Source of the DNA: Clostridia bacterium
GTDB taxonomy: Bacteria; Bacillota; Clostridia; Peptostreptococcales; Anaerovoracaceae
DNA: 49,039 nt
Assembly (NCBI GenBank): GCA_024689865.1
Contig: JAILDA010000064.1
Span: 1 to 49,039 of the forward strand
Reading direction: 5' to 3'
Shown here: one piece after another, positions 33,031 to 42,400 of the stretch
Position numbering within the stretch: the first letter of the stretch is position 1
Layout of the letters: each line of letters starts with the position of its first letter
The notes under the pieces: generated by a model
Databases searched by the model: none
Told to the model about the DNA's origin: nothing
What the model saw: only the letters and a program-made list of their open reading frames with translations
Program-made: the position numbers and the translations under genes

Positions 33031-34482
33031 ATGGATCAGGACCGCACTCCCCTTTTCGATGCTATTTCCGAGTACGACGAACGCCGTCCCGCATATTTCC
33101 GCATACCCGGTCACCGTTTCGAGAACGGCATAGACCCGCTTTTCCGCGAACGCGTGGGCGACGAGATCTTTAAGATGGACCTTACCGAGACCCCTCTTAC
33201 GGACGACCTTCACAACGCCTCCGGCGCCATTAAGGAAGCCGAGGACCTGGCGGCAGATCTGTGGGGCGCGGAATACACCCACTTCCTTGTAAACGGCAGC
33301 ACCTGCGGCAACCAGACCATGATAATAACCACGGCCAACCACGGCCAGACGGTCTGCATACCCCGCAACGCTCACAAATCCGCGCTTATGGGTCTCATAA
33401 TCGGCGGCGGAAAGCCCGTGTACATAATGCCTCAGATAGAGGAGGAATGGGGACTGCACGGAGGAATAACTCCGCAGCAGGCGGAAGAAATGTTCCAGAA
33501 GAACCCGGACTGCCGTGGACTTATGGTGGTAAGCCCCACCTACTACGGAGTCATCTCGGACATAGAGGGACTTGCGGAGGTCTGCCACAGACACGGCGCC
33601 GTGCTGATGGTGGACGAAGCCCACGGAGCGCACTGCTACTTCTCCGACAGGCTGCCCAAGGGCGCCATGCAGGCCGGAGCGGACATGTGCGTGCAGAGCA
33701 TACACAAGGTCACCGGTTCCTTTACGCAGAGCTCAATGCTGCACGTTAACAGCAGACTTGTGGACCGCGCTTTTCTGGAGGCCAACCTGCATCTTGTGCA
33801 GAGCACCAGCCCCTCCTACCTGCTGATGACGTCCCTGGACATGGCGCGCCACGACATGGCGATGCGCGGCGCCGAAATGGTAGACGAAGCCTTTGAGCTG
33901 GCACACGACGCCAGGGCGGAGATAAACATGATACGCGGACTGCGCTGCGCAGGCAAGGAGATAGAAGGCCACGCCGGAATATACAAACTGGACGAGACCC
34001 GTCTTACCATAAGCGCCGCGGAGATAGGCATCACAGGCTTTGCCCTTAAGAAGATCCTCTTCGAGGAATACAACGTAGACGTGGAACTTGCGGACTACCG
34101 CAACGCGCTGGCGATAGTTACATTCGCAAACCGCAGGGAGGACCTGGACCGTCTGGTAGCTTCCCTTACGGACATAGCGGCCACCTACAAGGACGGCAAG
34201 CCGCTGCCTAAGGCAAGCCCGCTTCCGCCGCAGCCGGAGTACGTGCTGTCCCCTCGCGAGGCCTACTTCGAAGAGACCAAGCCCATCTGGTGGGAAGACG
34301 CGGTAGGCCACATCTCCGGAGAGATGATAGCCCCCTACCCGCCGGGAATTCCGGTCATCTACCCGGGCGAGCGCATGTCGCAGGAAGTCTGGGACTTCCT
34401 GGAGGAAGTGCGTCTGCGCAAAGGCCACCTGCACGGTCCCGCCGACCCGGATCTTAACACCCTGCAGATAATAGAAGAATAA
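33031..34482 (+). CDS. Orn/Lys/Arg decarboxylase family protein
   Basis: A 483-residue PLP enzyme of the fold-I group III decarboxylases in the short biosynthetic form, like SpeA/YaaO of Bacillota. RRPAYFRIPGHRFENG is the typical N-terminus. LVNGSTCGNQ, VVSPTYYG, VDEAHGAH (Asp195 and His near the cofactor) and SIHKVTGSFTQSSMLH with Lys226 form the PLP site. The C-terminal domain ends with PYPPGIPVIYPGERM. Which amino acid it uses (arginine, lysine or ornithine) cannot be read from sequence alone; the product would be a polyamine precursor. AGGAAGGAG lies upstream of the ATG. Three hairpins follow. Confidence 0.9.
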   Translation: MDQDRTPLFDAISEYDERRPAYFRIPGHRFENGIDPLFRERVGDEIFKMDLTETPLTDDLHNASGAIKEAEDLAADLWGAEYTHFLVNGSTCGNQTMIITTANHGQTVCIPRNAHKSALMGLIIGGGKPVYIMPQIEEEWGLHGGITPQQAEEMFQKNPDCRGLMVVSPTYYGVISDIEGLAEVCHRHGAVLMVDEAHGAHCYFSDRLPKGAMQAGADMCVQSIHKVTGSFTQSSMLHVNSRLVDRAFLEANLHLVQSTSPSYLLMTSLDMARHDMAMRGAEMVDEAFELAHDARAEINMIRGLRCAGKEIEGHAGIYKLDETRLTISAAEIGITGFALKKILFEEYNVDVELADYRNALAIVTFANRREDLDRLVASLTDIAATYKDGKPLPKASPLPPQPEYVLSPREAYFEETKPIWWEDAVGHISGEMIAPYPPGIPVIYPGERMSQEVWDFLEEVRLRKGHLHGPADPDLNTLQIIEE

Positions 34483-34487
34483 AAAAC

Positions 34488-34516
34488 GGCCCCGCGGTCA
34501 ACGCGGGGTCTTATTA
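34488..34516 (+). terminator. Terminator hairpin 1 after the decarboxylase
   Basis: GGCCCCGCG (34488-34496), loop GTCAA, CGCGGGGTC (34502-34510), then TTATTATG. An A-run precedes the stem. Confidence 0.85.
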
Positions 34517-34525
34517 TGCATTAAT

Positions 34526-34556
34526 GGCCCCGCAGATGATGCGGGGCCTTTCTTTC
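34526..34556. terminator. Terminator hairpin 2
   Basis: GGCCCCGCA (34526-34534), loop GATGA, TGCGGGGCC (34540-34548), then TTTCTTT. Its stem is almost a copy of hairpin 1, with one compensated base pair. Confidence 0.85.
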
Positions 34557-34566
34557 CAATGCAAAG

Positions 34567-34591
34567 CAGGACCGCGGAGGTCCTGTTTTTA
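34567..34591. terminator. Terminator hairpin 3, bidirectional
   Basis: CAGGACC (34567-34573), loop GCGGA, GGTCCTG (34579-34585), then TTTTTATT. It lies 14 bases from the 3' end of the convergent sortase gene, and on that strand the run after the stem is CTTTGC, so it may serve mainly the plus strand. Confidence 0.8.
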
Positions 34592-34604
34592 TTCGCTGCT
34601 TATA

Positions 34605-35492
34605 TCAGTCTTCGATCTTTACCAGTTTGCCCAGAGCAATGAATCTGCGCGTGTCTTCCGCTTTTACGCAGGTGGACAGCGTAACCACACGGTCTTCAGG
34701 TCCGACCTTAACGTCCGTCTTTACATACGAATGTTTTACAGCGTTGTTGATCCACTCAGTAAACTTTGCGTCGGAATCGAAGGTCCTCCTGTACGCGGCA
34801 GACGTAGCCTCGGTAATGTATGCCGAGAAGATCCGAAGCTCGTACTTGCCGTCCGGAGTGATCAGATACATTACCGGATGCTCGTCATAGTACTCCTGCT
34901 TGTTGTATTTAGCAATGCTTGAAAGCATTGCGCCGTTCTTCATGCGGTGGCCGTAGATTATCGTGTTCCGATCCGCAAATCCGTCCGAATTGCGGTAGTC
35001 CACGAAGAAGCATCCGTTGCTGTTGTATGTGCCGTCTATCAGATGATCCAGATAGTAGCTGTTGTCCTTGGTCTTTGCTACCGGGTAGTTGATCACCGTT
35101 CCGGGGCTGTACAGCCAACCTACGGCATTGCCGCTTATCTGCTTAAGCGCATCAAAATCAACGTCCGGGACGAGGCTCTCGCTGGCGTCGGGATCGTCCG
35201 ATGTATCGTGCCTGGGCGGGATGAAGGCCGCTTCCTCCACGTCGCTGTAAGTATCCGTGCCCTTCTTATACTCGCGCAGAATGCCTATCAGCTTTACCGC
35301 GCTGAAGCAGGCAACGCCGATGCAGATGACGAATACCGCCATCCTGAGCACGTTTATCCTGTACTTCTTTTTTTTCTTTACAGGCTTTTCCGCAGCAGGT
35401 CCTTTGGTGACCTCCGCTTCGGGGCCCGCAGGAGCAGCAGGCTGTTCTTCTGCAATTTCTGTATTCAGTTTTTCGTTGTTAATGTCTGTCAT
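34605..35492 (-). CDS. srtB: Class B sortase
   Basis: A 295-residue membrane transpeptidase. A Lys-rich cytoplasmic stretch (KPVKKKKKYR) leads into one membrane helix (about 47-72). The extracellular catalytic domain holds YGHRM (His182), TLSTC (Cys275) and RRF (Arg282/283), the class B pattern. Sortases join surface proteins with a C-terminal sorting signal to the wall or to each other. No substrate with an LPXTG-like signal is encoded in the window. The ATG at 35492 overlaps the gpmI stop as ATGA, so it is co-translated. The upstream in-frame codons to 35546 lie inside gpmI and are not used. Confidence 0.92.
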   Translation of the reverse strand: MTDINNEKLNTEIAEEQPAAPAGPEAEVTKGPAAEKPVKKKKKYRINVLRMAVFVICIGVACFSAVKLIGILREYKKGTDTYSDVEEAAFIPPRHDTSDDPDASESLVPDVDFDALKQISGNAVGWLYSPGTVINYPVAKTKDNSYYLDHLIDGTYNSNGCFFVDYRNSDGFADRNTIIYGHRMKNGAMLSSIAKYNKQEYYDEHPVMYLITPDGKYELRIFSAYITEATSAAYRRTFDSDAKFTEWINNAVKHSYVKTDVKVGPEDRVVTLSTCVKAEDTRRFIALGKLVKIED

Positions 35493-37078
35493 CTTGTGTG
35501 TGTAAGCAGGGATCTGCCTTCCATCTCCTTGGGCTTTTCTATGCACATGAGTTCCAGAAGCGTAGGCGCAAGGTCGCAGAGCGCGCCGTCCGTAAGACCT
35601 ACCGGGGTCTTGTCAGCGTTCTTAGGTCCGTTTACAAGTATCGCCGGAACCGGATTGGTGGAGTGGGCGGTAACTATGTTGCCCTCTGCGTCCAGCATCT
35701 CGTCCGCGTTTCCGTGGTCCGCGGTAACTATAAGCTGTCCGCCTGCCTTAACGATGGCGTCCGCTATCTTTCCTACGCAGCTGTCCACCGCTTCCACGGC
35801 AGCTACGGCAGCGTCGAACACTCCGGTGTGGCCCACCATGTCGCAGTTGGCAAGGTTCATTATTATAAGATCCAGTTCTCCGCTTGCAATACGCTCCAGA
35901 ACCTTTTCCGTAACCGGATAAGCGCTCATCTCCGGCTGAAGATCGTAGGTGGCTACCTTGGGCGACGGCACAAGTATGCGCTCCTCGCCTTCGTAGGGCT
36001 GCTCCACGCCTCCGTTGAAGAAGAACGTTACGTGGGCGTACTTTTCCGTCTCGGCTATGCGCAGCTGCTTAAGCCCCAGCGAGGAAACGTACTCTCCCAG
36101 AGTATTGTTCAGAGTCTGCGGTTTGAACGCGATGGTAACATTGGGGATCGTAGCGTCGTACACGGTAAAGCATACGTAGCACAGATCCTTAAGCACTACC
36201 TTGCGGGCAAATCCGTCGAAATCCGGATCCACGAAGCAGCGGGTTATCTCCCTTGCTCTGTCCGGGCGGAAATTGAAGAATATTACGGAATCACCGTCGT
36301 GTATCGTGTGGCGCCTTACGCTGCAGCTGTCCTCCTTGCCGCCTTCGCAGACGGAGCATTCGGCAACTATGCCCGGCTTTACGAACTCATCGGTCTCGCC
36401 GTCTTTCCTGGCCCTTTCCATAAGAGCCTCGGGAGTAAGTTCCTTAAATCCCTCGCCGGTGGTGTAGCAGTCGTAGGACTGTTCCACACGCTCCCAGCGC
36501 TTGTCTCTGTCCATGGTGTAGAAACGGCCGGCGATGGTAGCTATCTCGCCCGTTCCGTATTCCTTAAGCTTCTGCTGAAGCTCTTCTATGTATTTTTCCG
36601 CGCAGGACGGGGGAACGTCCCTGCCGTCCAGTATGCAGTGCACGAACACGTCCTTAAGTCCGCGCTCCGCCGCCATGCGGATAAGGGCGTAGAGATGCTC
36701 GTTGTGCGAATGCACACCGCCGTCGGAGAGGAGCCCCATAATGTGAAGAGCATGTCCCTTGGCTGCGTTGTCCATGGCGCGGATAAGCTCTTCGTTCTTA
36801 AAGAAGCTGCCGTCCTCTATGGAGTTGGTGATCCTGGAAAGTTCCTGCCAGACCACTCTGCCGGCGCCCATGTTTGTGTGGCCTACCTCGGAGTTGCCCA
36901 TCTGGCCGTCCGGAAGGCCTACGGCTCTGCCGCTTGCCTGAAGCTGAGCGTTGGGATACTTTCTGAAAAGCTTGTCCAGGTTGGGCGTCTTTGCCGCGGC
37001 TATGGCGTTTCCGGGTCCGTCCGGGGCAATGCCGAAGCCGTCCATTATAAGAAGCATAACAGGTCTGCGGTCCGTCAT
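35489..37078 (-). CDS. gpmI: 2,3-bisphosphoglycerate-independent phosphoglycerate mutase
   Basis: A 529-residue GpmI that interconverts 3- and 2-phosphoglycerate with two Mn ions. LLIMDGFGIAPDGPGNAI holds the first metal Asp. GQMGNSEVGHTNMGAGR contains the phosphorylated Ser63. HCILDGRDVPP follows, and NLANCDMVGHTG and VTADHGNADEM complete the alkaline-phosphatase-type metal site. Length is normal. The ATG overlaps the preceding gene's stop, and the stop overlaps the sortase start, both as ATGA. Confidence 0.97.
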   Translation of the reverse strand: MTDRRPVMLLIMDGFGIAPDGPGNAIAAAKTPNLDKLFRKYPNAQLQASGRAVGLPDGQMGNSEVGHTNMGAGRVVWQELSRITNSIEDGSFFKNEELIRAMDNAAKGHALHIMGLLSDGGVHSHNEHLYALIRMAAERGLKDVFVHCILDGRDVPPSCAEKYIEELQQKLKEYGTGEIATIAGRFYTMDRDKRWERVEQSYDCYTTGEGFKELTPEALMERARKDGETDEFVKPGIVAECSVCEGGKEDSCSVRRHTIHDGDSVIFFNFRPDRAREITRCFVDPDFDGFARKVVLKDLCYVCFTVYDATIPNVTIAFKPQTLNNTLGEYVSSLGLKQLRIAETEKYAHVTFFFNGGVEQPYEGEERILVPSPKVATYDLQPEMSAYPVTEKVLERIASGELDLIIMNLANCDMVGHTGVFDAAVAAVEAVDSCVGKIADAIVKAGGQLIVTADHGNADEMLDAEGNIVTAHSTNPVPAILVNGPKNADKTPVGLTDGALCDLAPTLLELMCIEKPKEMEGRSLLTHTR

Positions 37079-38397
37079 AGCTTCACCTCCGTAAAATCAG
37101 GCTCAGACCAGTCGAAGCTGAGCACCTGAGTAAATCTTGTCTTTTCTTTCTTCTGTTCTTCTTCGGATATCTCCTTGGAAGGAACGTCCGCAAACAGTTC
37201 GTCCAGGTTGAGCGGCGTATAGTCCACCACTTCGGCCTCCGGAACGGCAACGTTCTCGATCTGGGAAATGACTTCTTCCCTGTCCACCTTTGCCTTTTCG
37301 GAAGCAAGATCCAGTTTGGGGAGCTCCACCTTGGGGAGTTCTATCTCCGGAGCCTTTTCTATCTCTTCCAGATTTACCGCTGCCACGCGGACCTCGGGCA
37401 GAGTCTCCTTCATCTCGCGAAGAGCGATCTCTTCCGGATCTTCCAGTTCCACCTTTACGGTGGGTATATCCTTGGGCAGTTTAAGGCTTACCTTGGCAGC
37501 GGCCTCCGCGGCTGCGGCCTGAGCAACGCTCTCGGGTACCGCGGCTGCGGCCTGAGCGGCCACCCTGGCGTCTTCCTTAAGCTGCTCTTCCGGAGCCTGG
37601 CTTACGATGTCTTCAACTTCCTGCTTGGAAACATGTATGGTAAGTCCGGACTTGACGGCCTCCGCGGTCTTCTCCTCCTTGCGGGCTTCTTTCTTTGCGG
37701 CTTTTTCGGCCTTCTTGCTCTCTGCCAGAAGCCTCTTTTCTTCCAGCTTCTTTGCCTTTGCCGCGGCACGCTCCTCAGAAGACAGCGTACGCAGAGACTC
37801 CCTCTCCTGACGTTCCGCCTTCTTGATCTGCCTGCGGGCTTCGGCTCTTTCTCTTGCGGAGAGCTCTACCCTGGAGGCATCCGCGTCTTTTCTGCGCATG
37901 AACATTGCGTAGACCAGCATGCTGAGGCCGTTTACCACAAAGGCTCCGCCTACAAGCATAAGCGGCATTATGGAGCTGAGAAGGCTGGGCATCATCATTA
38001 CCACGCCTATCATGGCGGCAACTATGCCCAGAGGCATTACCCTTGCCCAGTGCCTTCTGTTGAAGCGGCTTATGTAAAGGCTCTGCGATATCCTGGTGAT
38101 GCCGCAGAGTGTCATCCAGGCGCCGAAGAACATGATAAGAATGTTGTCCTTTACCTGATCGTTTATTACCGCGAATCCGTAGAGCAAGGTAACGAGGCCC
38201 TCTACCAGAGCAGTGTCCGTAAGCCTCTTATCGCCTCTTCCGGATATGAGGTACGATACCGTAAGCATTATTCCGGCGAGCATCATGACAAGGCCTATAA
38301 GGAAAGCCACGTCCGAGAACGGGTTTATATAGACCGCGAAGCAGAACACTCCGGTAAGGCATATTATCGTTCCTGATATAACTGTAAGTAATCTCAT
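37075..38397 (-). CDS. DUF308/HdeD-like membrane protein with long charged C-terminal tail
   Basis: A 440-residue protein. Residues 1-165 contain about six hydrophobic helices in the HdeD/DUF308 pattern (paired helices, LIGLVMMLAGIMLTVSYLISG; ILIMFFGAWMTLCGITRISQSL; MPLMLVGGAFVVNGLSMLVYAMF). Residues of about 170-260 are Lys/Arg/Glu/Ala-rich and probably coiled coil (ERAEARRQIKKAERQERE, AKKLEEKRLLAESKKAEKAAKKEARKEEK). The rest is acidic and low-complexity, including a short repeat ELPKVELPKLDL. The function is unknown; the tail may be a scaffold at the membrane. It is embedded between pfkA and gpmI. Confidence 0.85.
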   Translation of the reverse strand: MRLLTVISGTIICLTGVFCFAVYINPFSDVAFLIGLVMMLAGIMLTVSYLISGRGDKRLTDTALVEGLVTLLYGFAVINDQVKDNILIMFFGAWMTLCGITRISQSLYISRFNRRHWARVMPLGIVAAMIGVVMMMPSLLSSIMPLMLVGGAFVVNGLSMLVYAMFMRRKDADASRVELSARERAEARRQIKKAERQERESLRTLSSEERAAAKAKKLEEKRLLAESKKAEKAAKKEARKEEKTAEAVKSGLTIHVSKQEVEDIVSQAPEEQLKEDARVAAQAAAAVPESVAQAAAAEAAAKVSLKLPKDIPTVKVELEDPEEIALREMKETLPEVRVAAVNLEEIEKAPEIELPKVELPKLDLASEKAKVDREEVISQIENVAVPEAEVVDYTPLNLDELFADVPSKEISEEEQKKEKTRFTQVLSFDWSEPDFTEVKL

Positions 38398-38445
38398 AGC
38401 AACCTATTATACTTTCTGAGTTCGTATAAAGCAAGCGATGCCGGG

Positions 38446-39408
38446 CTACAGGAGTATGTCGCAGATCCTCTGGTACTCCAGGTGGCTGTCCTTTTCCATG
38501 GCCAGGGCTACTGCCAGCGGATAGTCCACTACGGTATCTCCCTTTATTCCTACGGCAGCGTTGCTTACGCCTTCCTTAATGAGCTCTACGCAGCGCACGC
38601 CTGTGCGGCTGGCCAGTATCCTGTCGCGGGCTGTGGGGCTGCCTCCGCGCTGGATGTATCCAAGGATCACGACCTTGACTTCCGCGCCTTCCATGCGCTC
38701 GGTAAGGGTCTCGGCAAGCTTTTCGGAGCTGATGTCCACGCCTTCCGCCTTGATTATTATGGAGTGGCGCTTTCCTCTGTCGCGGCCGGCCTGGAGCTTC
38801 TTTACGATGTCATCCAGATCGTAGGATTTTTCCGGTACGAGTATGGTCTCGGCGCCGCCGGCAAGTCCTGCATGCAGGGCTATGTCGCCGCACTGACGTC
38901 CCATAACCTCGACTATGGTGGTCCTGCCGTGCGAGCTGGAAGTATCGCGTATGTTGCCTATTGCGGAAAGCACCGTGTTTACGGAAGTATCGAAACCGAT
39001 CGTAAAGTCCGTATAGGCAAGATCGTTGTCTATGGTGCCGGGCAGACCGAACACGCGCATTCCCGTAACTGAATGCAGCCTCTCGCCGCCGGTAAGAGTT
39101 CCGTCGCCTCCTATTACTACCAGAGCGTCTATCTTATGCTTCTGGAGCTGTTCGTAGCCTCTCTTTAAGCCTTCGTCCGTCATGAACGCAGCGCTTCTTG
39201 CGGTCTGGAGAATTGTTCCGCCCCTGTGGATGATGTCGGCCACGGACGCAGTTCCCATCTGTACGAATTCGCCGTTTATAAGGCCTTCGTAACCCTGACG
39301 TATGCCGAATATCTCCATTCCGTAGTAGAGTCCGCCTCTTACGACCGCTCTTATGGTGGCGTTCATTCCCGGGGCGTCTCCGCCGCTTGTAAGTATTCCT
39401 ATCCTCAT
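38446..39408 (-). CDS. pfkA: ATP-dependent 6-phosphofructokinase
   Basis: A 320-residue PfkA that makes fructose-1,6-bisphosphate. LTSGGDAPGMNATIR begins the fold. GGDGT at 100-104 and LPGTIDND at 122-129 carry the Gly residues that mark ATP rather than pyrophosphate use (PPi enzymes have Asp and Lys there), and TIDND supplies the catalytic Asp. GFDTSVNTVLSAIGNIRDTSSSH and EVMGRQCGDIALHAGLAGGAE are further signatures. It starts 9 bases after dnaE ends, with AGGAGGAA before the ATG. dnaE-pfkA linkage is also found in other Bacillota. Confidence 0.96.
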   Translation of the reverse strand: MRIGILTSGGDAPGMNATIRAVVRGGLYYGMEIFGIRQGYEGLINGEFVQMGTASVADIIHRGGTILQTARSAAFMTDEGLKRGYEQLQKHKIDALVVIGGDGTLTGGERLHSVTGMRVFGLPGTIDNDLAYTDFTIGFDTSVNTVLSAIGNIRDTSSSHGRTTIVEVMGRQCGDIALHAGLAGGAETILVPEKSYDLDDIVKKLQAGRDRGKRHSIIIKAEGVDISSEKLAETLTERMEGAEVKVVILGYIQRGGSPTARDRILASRTGVRCVELIKEGVSNAAVGIKGDTVVDYPLAVALAMEKDSHLEYQRICDILL

Positions 39409-39417
39409 TTATTCCTC

Positions 39418-42400
39418 CTATCTGAGACAGTCCTCGCCGAACGCCTCATGCAGTTTTTCGTAGAACTCGTCGCACGGATCCACCCAAAGGTCGTAATCCG
39501 GCTTGAATTTATGACCTGTATCTTTAACCAGTATGGCTACCGGCATGTCGCCCAGATGCTGCCTGGCTATCTGCCTGAACTTTCCGAGCCCCTCCGCGTC
39601 CGTATATCCGGACGGGATGACTATCTTTACCATGGCTGTCTTTACGAGCGCCTGGTCCAGCAGCAGCACGGATTCCGCAAGCAGTTTGGGATTTCCTTCT
39701 TCCGCAAGGTCCAGCTTGCCGCGGATCACCACTATGCGGTCTTCCTCCAGGTTCTGCCTGTAAGCCTCGAAGACCTTGGGGAACACCACGGTCTCTATCT
39801 GTCCGTACAGATCCTCCACCGTAAGGAAGGCCATCTGCGAACCCTTCTTGGTTATCAGCTTCTTGATGCTTGTTATAAGTCCGGCCATGGTCACCGGAGT
39901 GCCGTTCTTTATTGCCGATACCTTGTCCGGATTGCTCAGGATCTCCGTGTCCATGTTTACGACCTGAAGGATCTTTTCCTTTACGTCGTTGAGCGGATGA
40001 TCCGTAAGGTATATGCCAAGCATCTCCTTTTCCATGCGCATCAGATCTTCGCGCAGGAACTCCGACATCGGAGCCATGGTCCTCTTAAGGCTTATTCCGG
40101 GCGAGGAATCATCCATGGAGAAGAGGCTTATCTGGCCCTCGAGCGTTTTCTTTGCCGTTGTCTGGGCGCTGTCTATAAGGTCTCCTACGGTTACGAGCTT
40201 CTGGGCCCTGTTTCCGGGGAAGCAGTCAAGCGCGCCGGCTTTTATAAGCGCTTCCATGGCCTGACGGTTTACCTGCTTAACATCCAGTCCGTCTATGAAC
40301 TCGAAGATGTCCGCAGGCATCTTAACGTTTCTGGCACGTATTATCTCGTCCACTATGGCTTCGCCCACGTGCTTTATTCCAAGCAGTCCGTAGCGTATGC
40401 TGCCTTTCTCGGACTCGAAGTGCTTCTGGCTCCTGTTTACGTCCGGCTGCAGCACTTTAATGCCCATGTCGCCGGCGTTGCGGATAAGGCCCGCCACCGC
40501 GTCGTTTCCTGCCGGGTAGGTCATGAGGCTTGCCATGAACTGCGCCGGATAATAGGTCTTGAGCCACGCGGTCTGGTAAGCTACAACGGCGTAGGCCGCA
40601 GCGTGCGACTTGTTGAAAGCGTAGGCCGCGAAGCTTGTCATCTCGTCGAAGATTATGTTGGCCGCCTTTTCCGGTATGCCGTTTCTGATGCAGCCCGGCA
40701 CGTCTACGCTGCCGTCTTCGTTGAGCTTGCCGTTTACGAAGTACTCCCTTTCCTTGGCCATTACGTCCGCTTTTTTCTTGGACATGGCCCTGCGCACAAG
40801 GTCCGCCCTGCCGTAGGAGTAGCCGGCAAGCGAGCGCACTATGTCCATTACCTGCTCCTGGTACACTATGCAGCCGTAGGTCGGCGACAGTATTGGCTTA
40901 AGTTCCGGAACAAGGTACTTAACTTTCTTGGGGTTCTTCTTGCACTCCACGTAGGTGGGTATGGAGTCCATGGGGCCCGGTCTGTAGAGCGAGATGCCTG
41001 CTATGAGGTCTTCCAGGCAATCCGGCTGAAGATCCTTCATGAAGCTTGTCATTCCGCCGGATTCCAGCTGGAAGATGCCTACCGTGTTGCCGTCCGCTAT
41101 GGTCTTGTAGACCTTGGGGTCGTCGTAGGGTATCTTCTGAAGATCCACGGCCAGACCGGTGTCTTTCTTTATCATGCGCAGGCAGTCCTGTATGGCTGTA
41201 AGGTTGCGCAGTCCCAGGAAGTCCATCTTAAGAAGGCCCAGGTGCTCTATCTCCGTCATGGTGTACTGCGTTGCGAAGCCTTTGTCGGAGGCGACAAGCG
41301 GCACTACGTCGTCCACAGGCTCGGAGGATATTACTACTCCGGCGGCGTGGGTTCCCACGTTTCTGGAAAGGCCTTCCAGTATCCTTGCAGCGTCCACTAT
41401 CTGGTGGACCAGCGGGTCCTGATCGTAGGCGGCGCGGAAGTCCGGGCTGCCCTCCAGAGCCTTGTCCAGAGTTATCTTAAGGTCCTCCGGGATGGTCTTG
41501 GATATCTCCAGCGACCTGTTGAACGGAAGCTCGTAGACGCGGGCTACGTCCTTAAAGGCGGCCCTTGCCTTAAGCGTTCCGAAGGTGGATATCTGCGACA
41601 CGTTGTCCTCGCCGTAGCGGCGCTTTACGTAGTCTATTACCTCGCCGCGGCGCTCTATGCAGAAGTCCATGTCTATGTCCGGCATGGATACTCGTTCGCT
41701 GTTGAGGAAGCGCTCGAAGATGAGGCTGAACCTTATGGGGTCTATGTCCGTTATCTCCAGTGTGTAGGATACTATGGATCCGGCGGCGGAACCTCTTCCG
41801 GGGCCAACCATTATGCCGTTGCCTTTGGCGTAGTTTACGAAGTCCCAGACTATCAGGAAGTAGCCTACGTAACCCATCTTCTCTATGGTGCGGATCTCGT
41901 AGCGCATGCGTTCCTTAAGCTCTTCGGATACGGTAGGAGCAAGGGACTCCATGTCTTCCGGCGGAACGGCCGGGTAGCCTCTGGAAGCGGAAGGTCTGTC
42001 TTCCTTGCTTCCGTAGCGGTATTCCAGACCGGACCAGCAGAGATACTCGAAGTAGGTGAACTCTGTGTAGCCTTCCGGCACCCGGAACTTAGGTATGTGG
42101 TACTTGCCGAACTCGAACTTGAAATCGCACTTGTCCACGATCTCCTGAGTGTTGTCTATTGCTTCCGGGACCTCGCTGAAGATGCGGCGCATCTCGTCCT
42201 CTGACTTTAGGTAGAACTGGTCGTTGGGGAAGGTCATGCGGTCCGTCTCGGACAGGAAGTTCTTGGTGCCTATGCACAGAAGTACGTCGTGAGCCTTGGC
42301 GTCCTCCTGATGGATGTAGTGGACGTCGTTGGTGGCCACCATCTTGATCCCCAGTTCCGCGGAGAGTTTGCGCAGCCCTTCGTTAACGCCTATCTCTTCC

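Noticed and set aside
37075..37600. Acidic tail of the DUF308 protein as a frameshift product.
   Set aside because: The frame is continuous, the tail has consistent codon use and a heptad-like pattern, and the stop overlaps the next start in the operon's usual way.
39226..42204. A 992-codon open frame on the plus strand across dnaE and pfkA, and a similar 629-codon frame across uvrC (10734-12623).
   Set aside because: Both are mirror frames of strongly supported genes. They arise because these genes rarely use the Leu and Ser codons whose complements are stops. The translations have no recognisable domain and are rich in His, Arg and Tyr in a shadow-like way.
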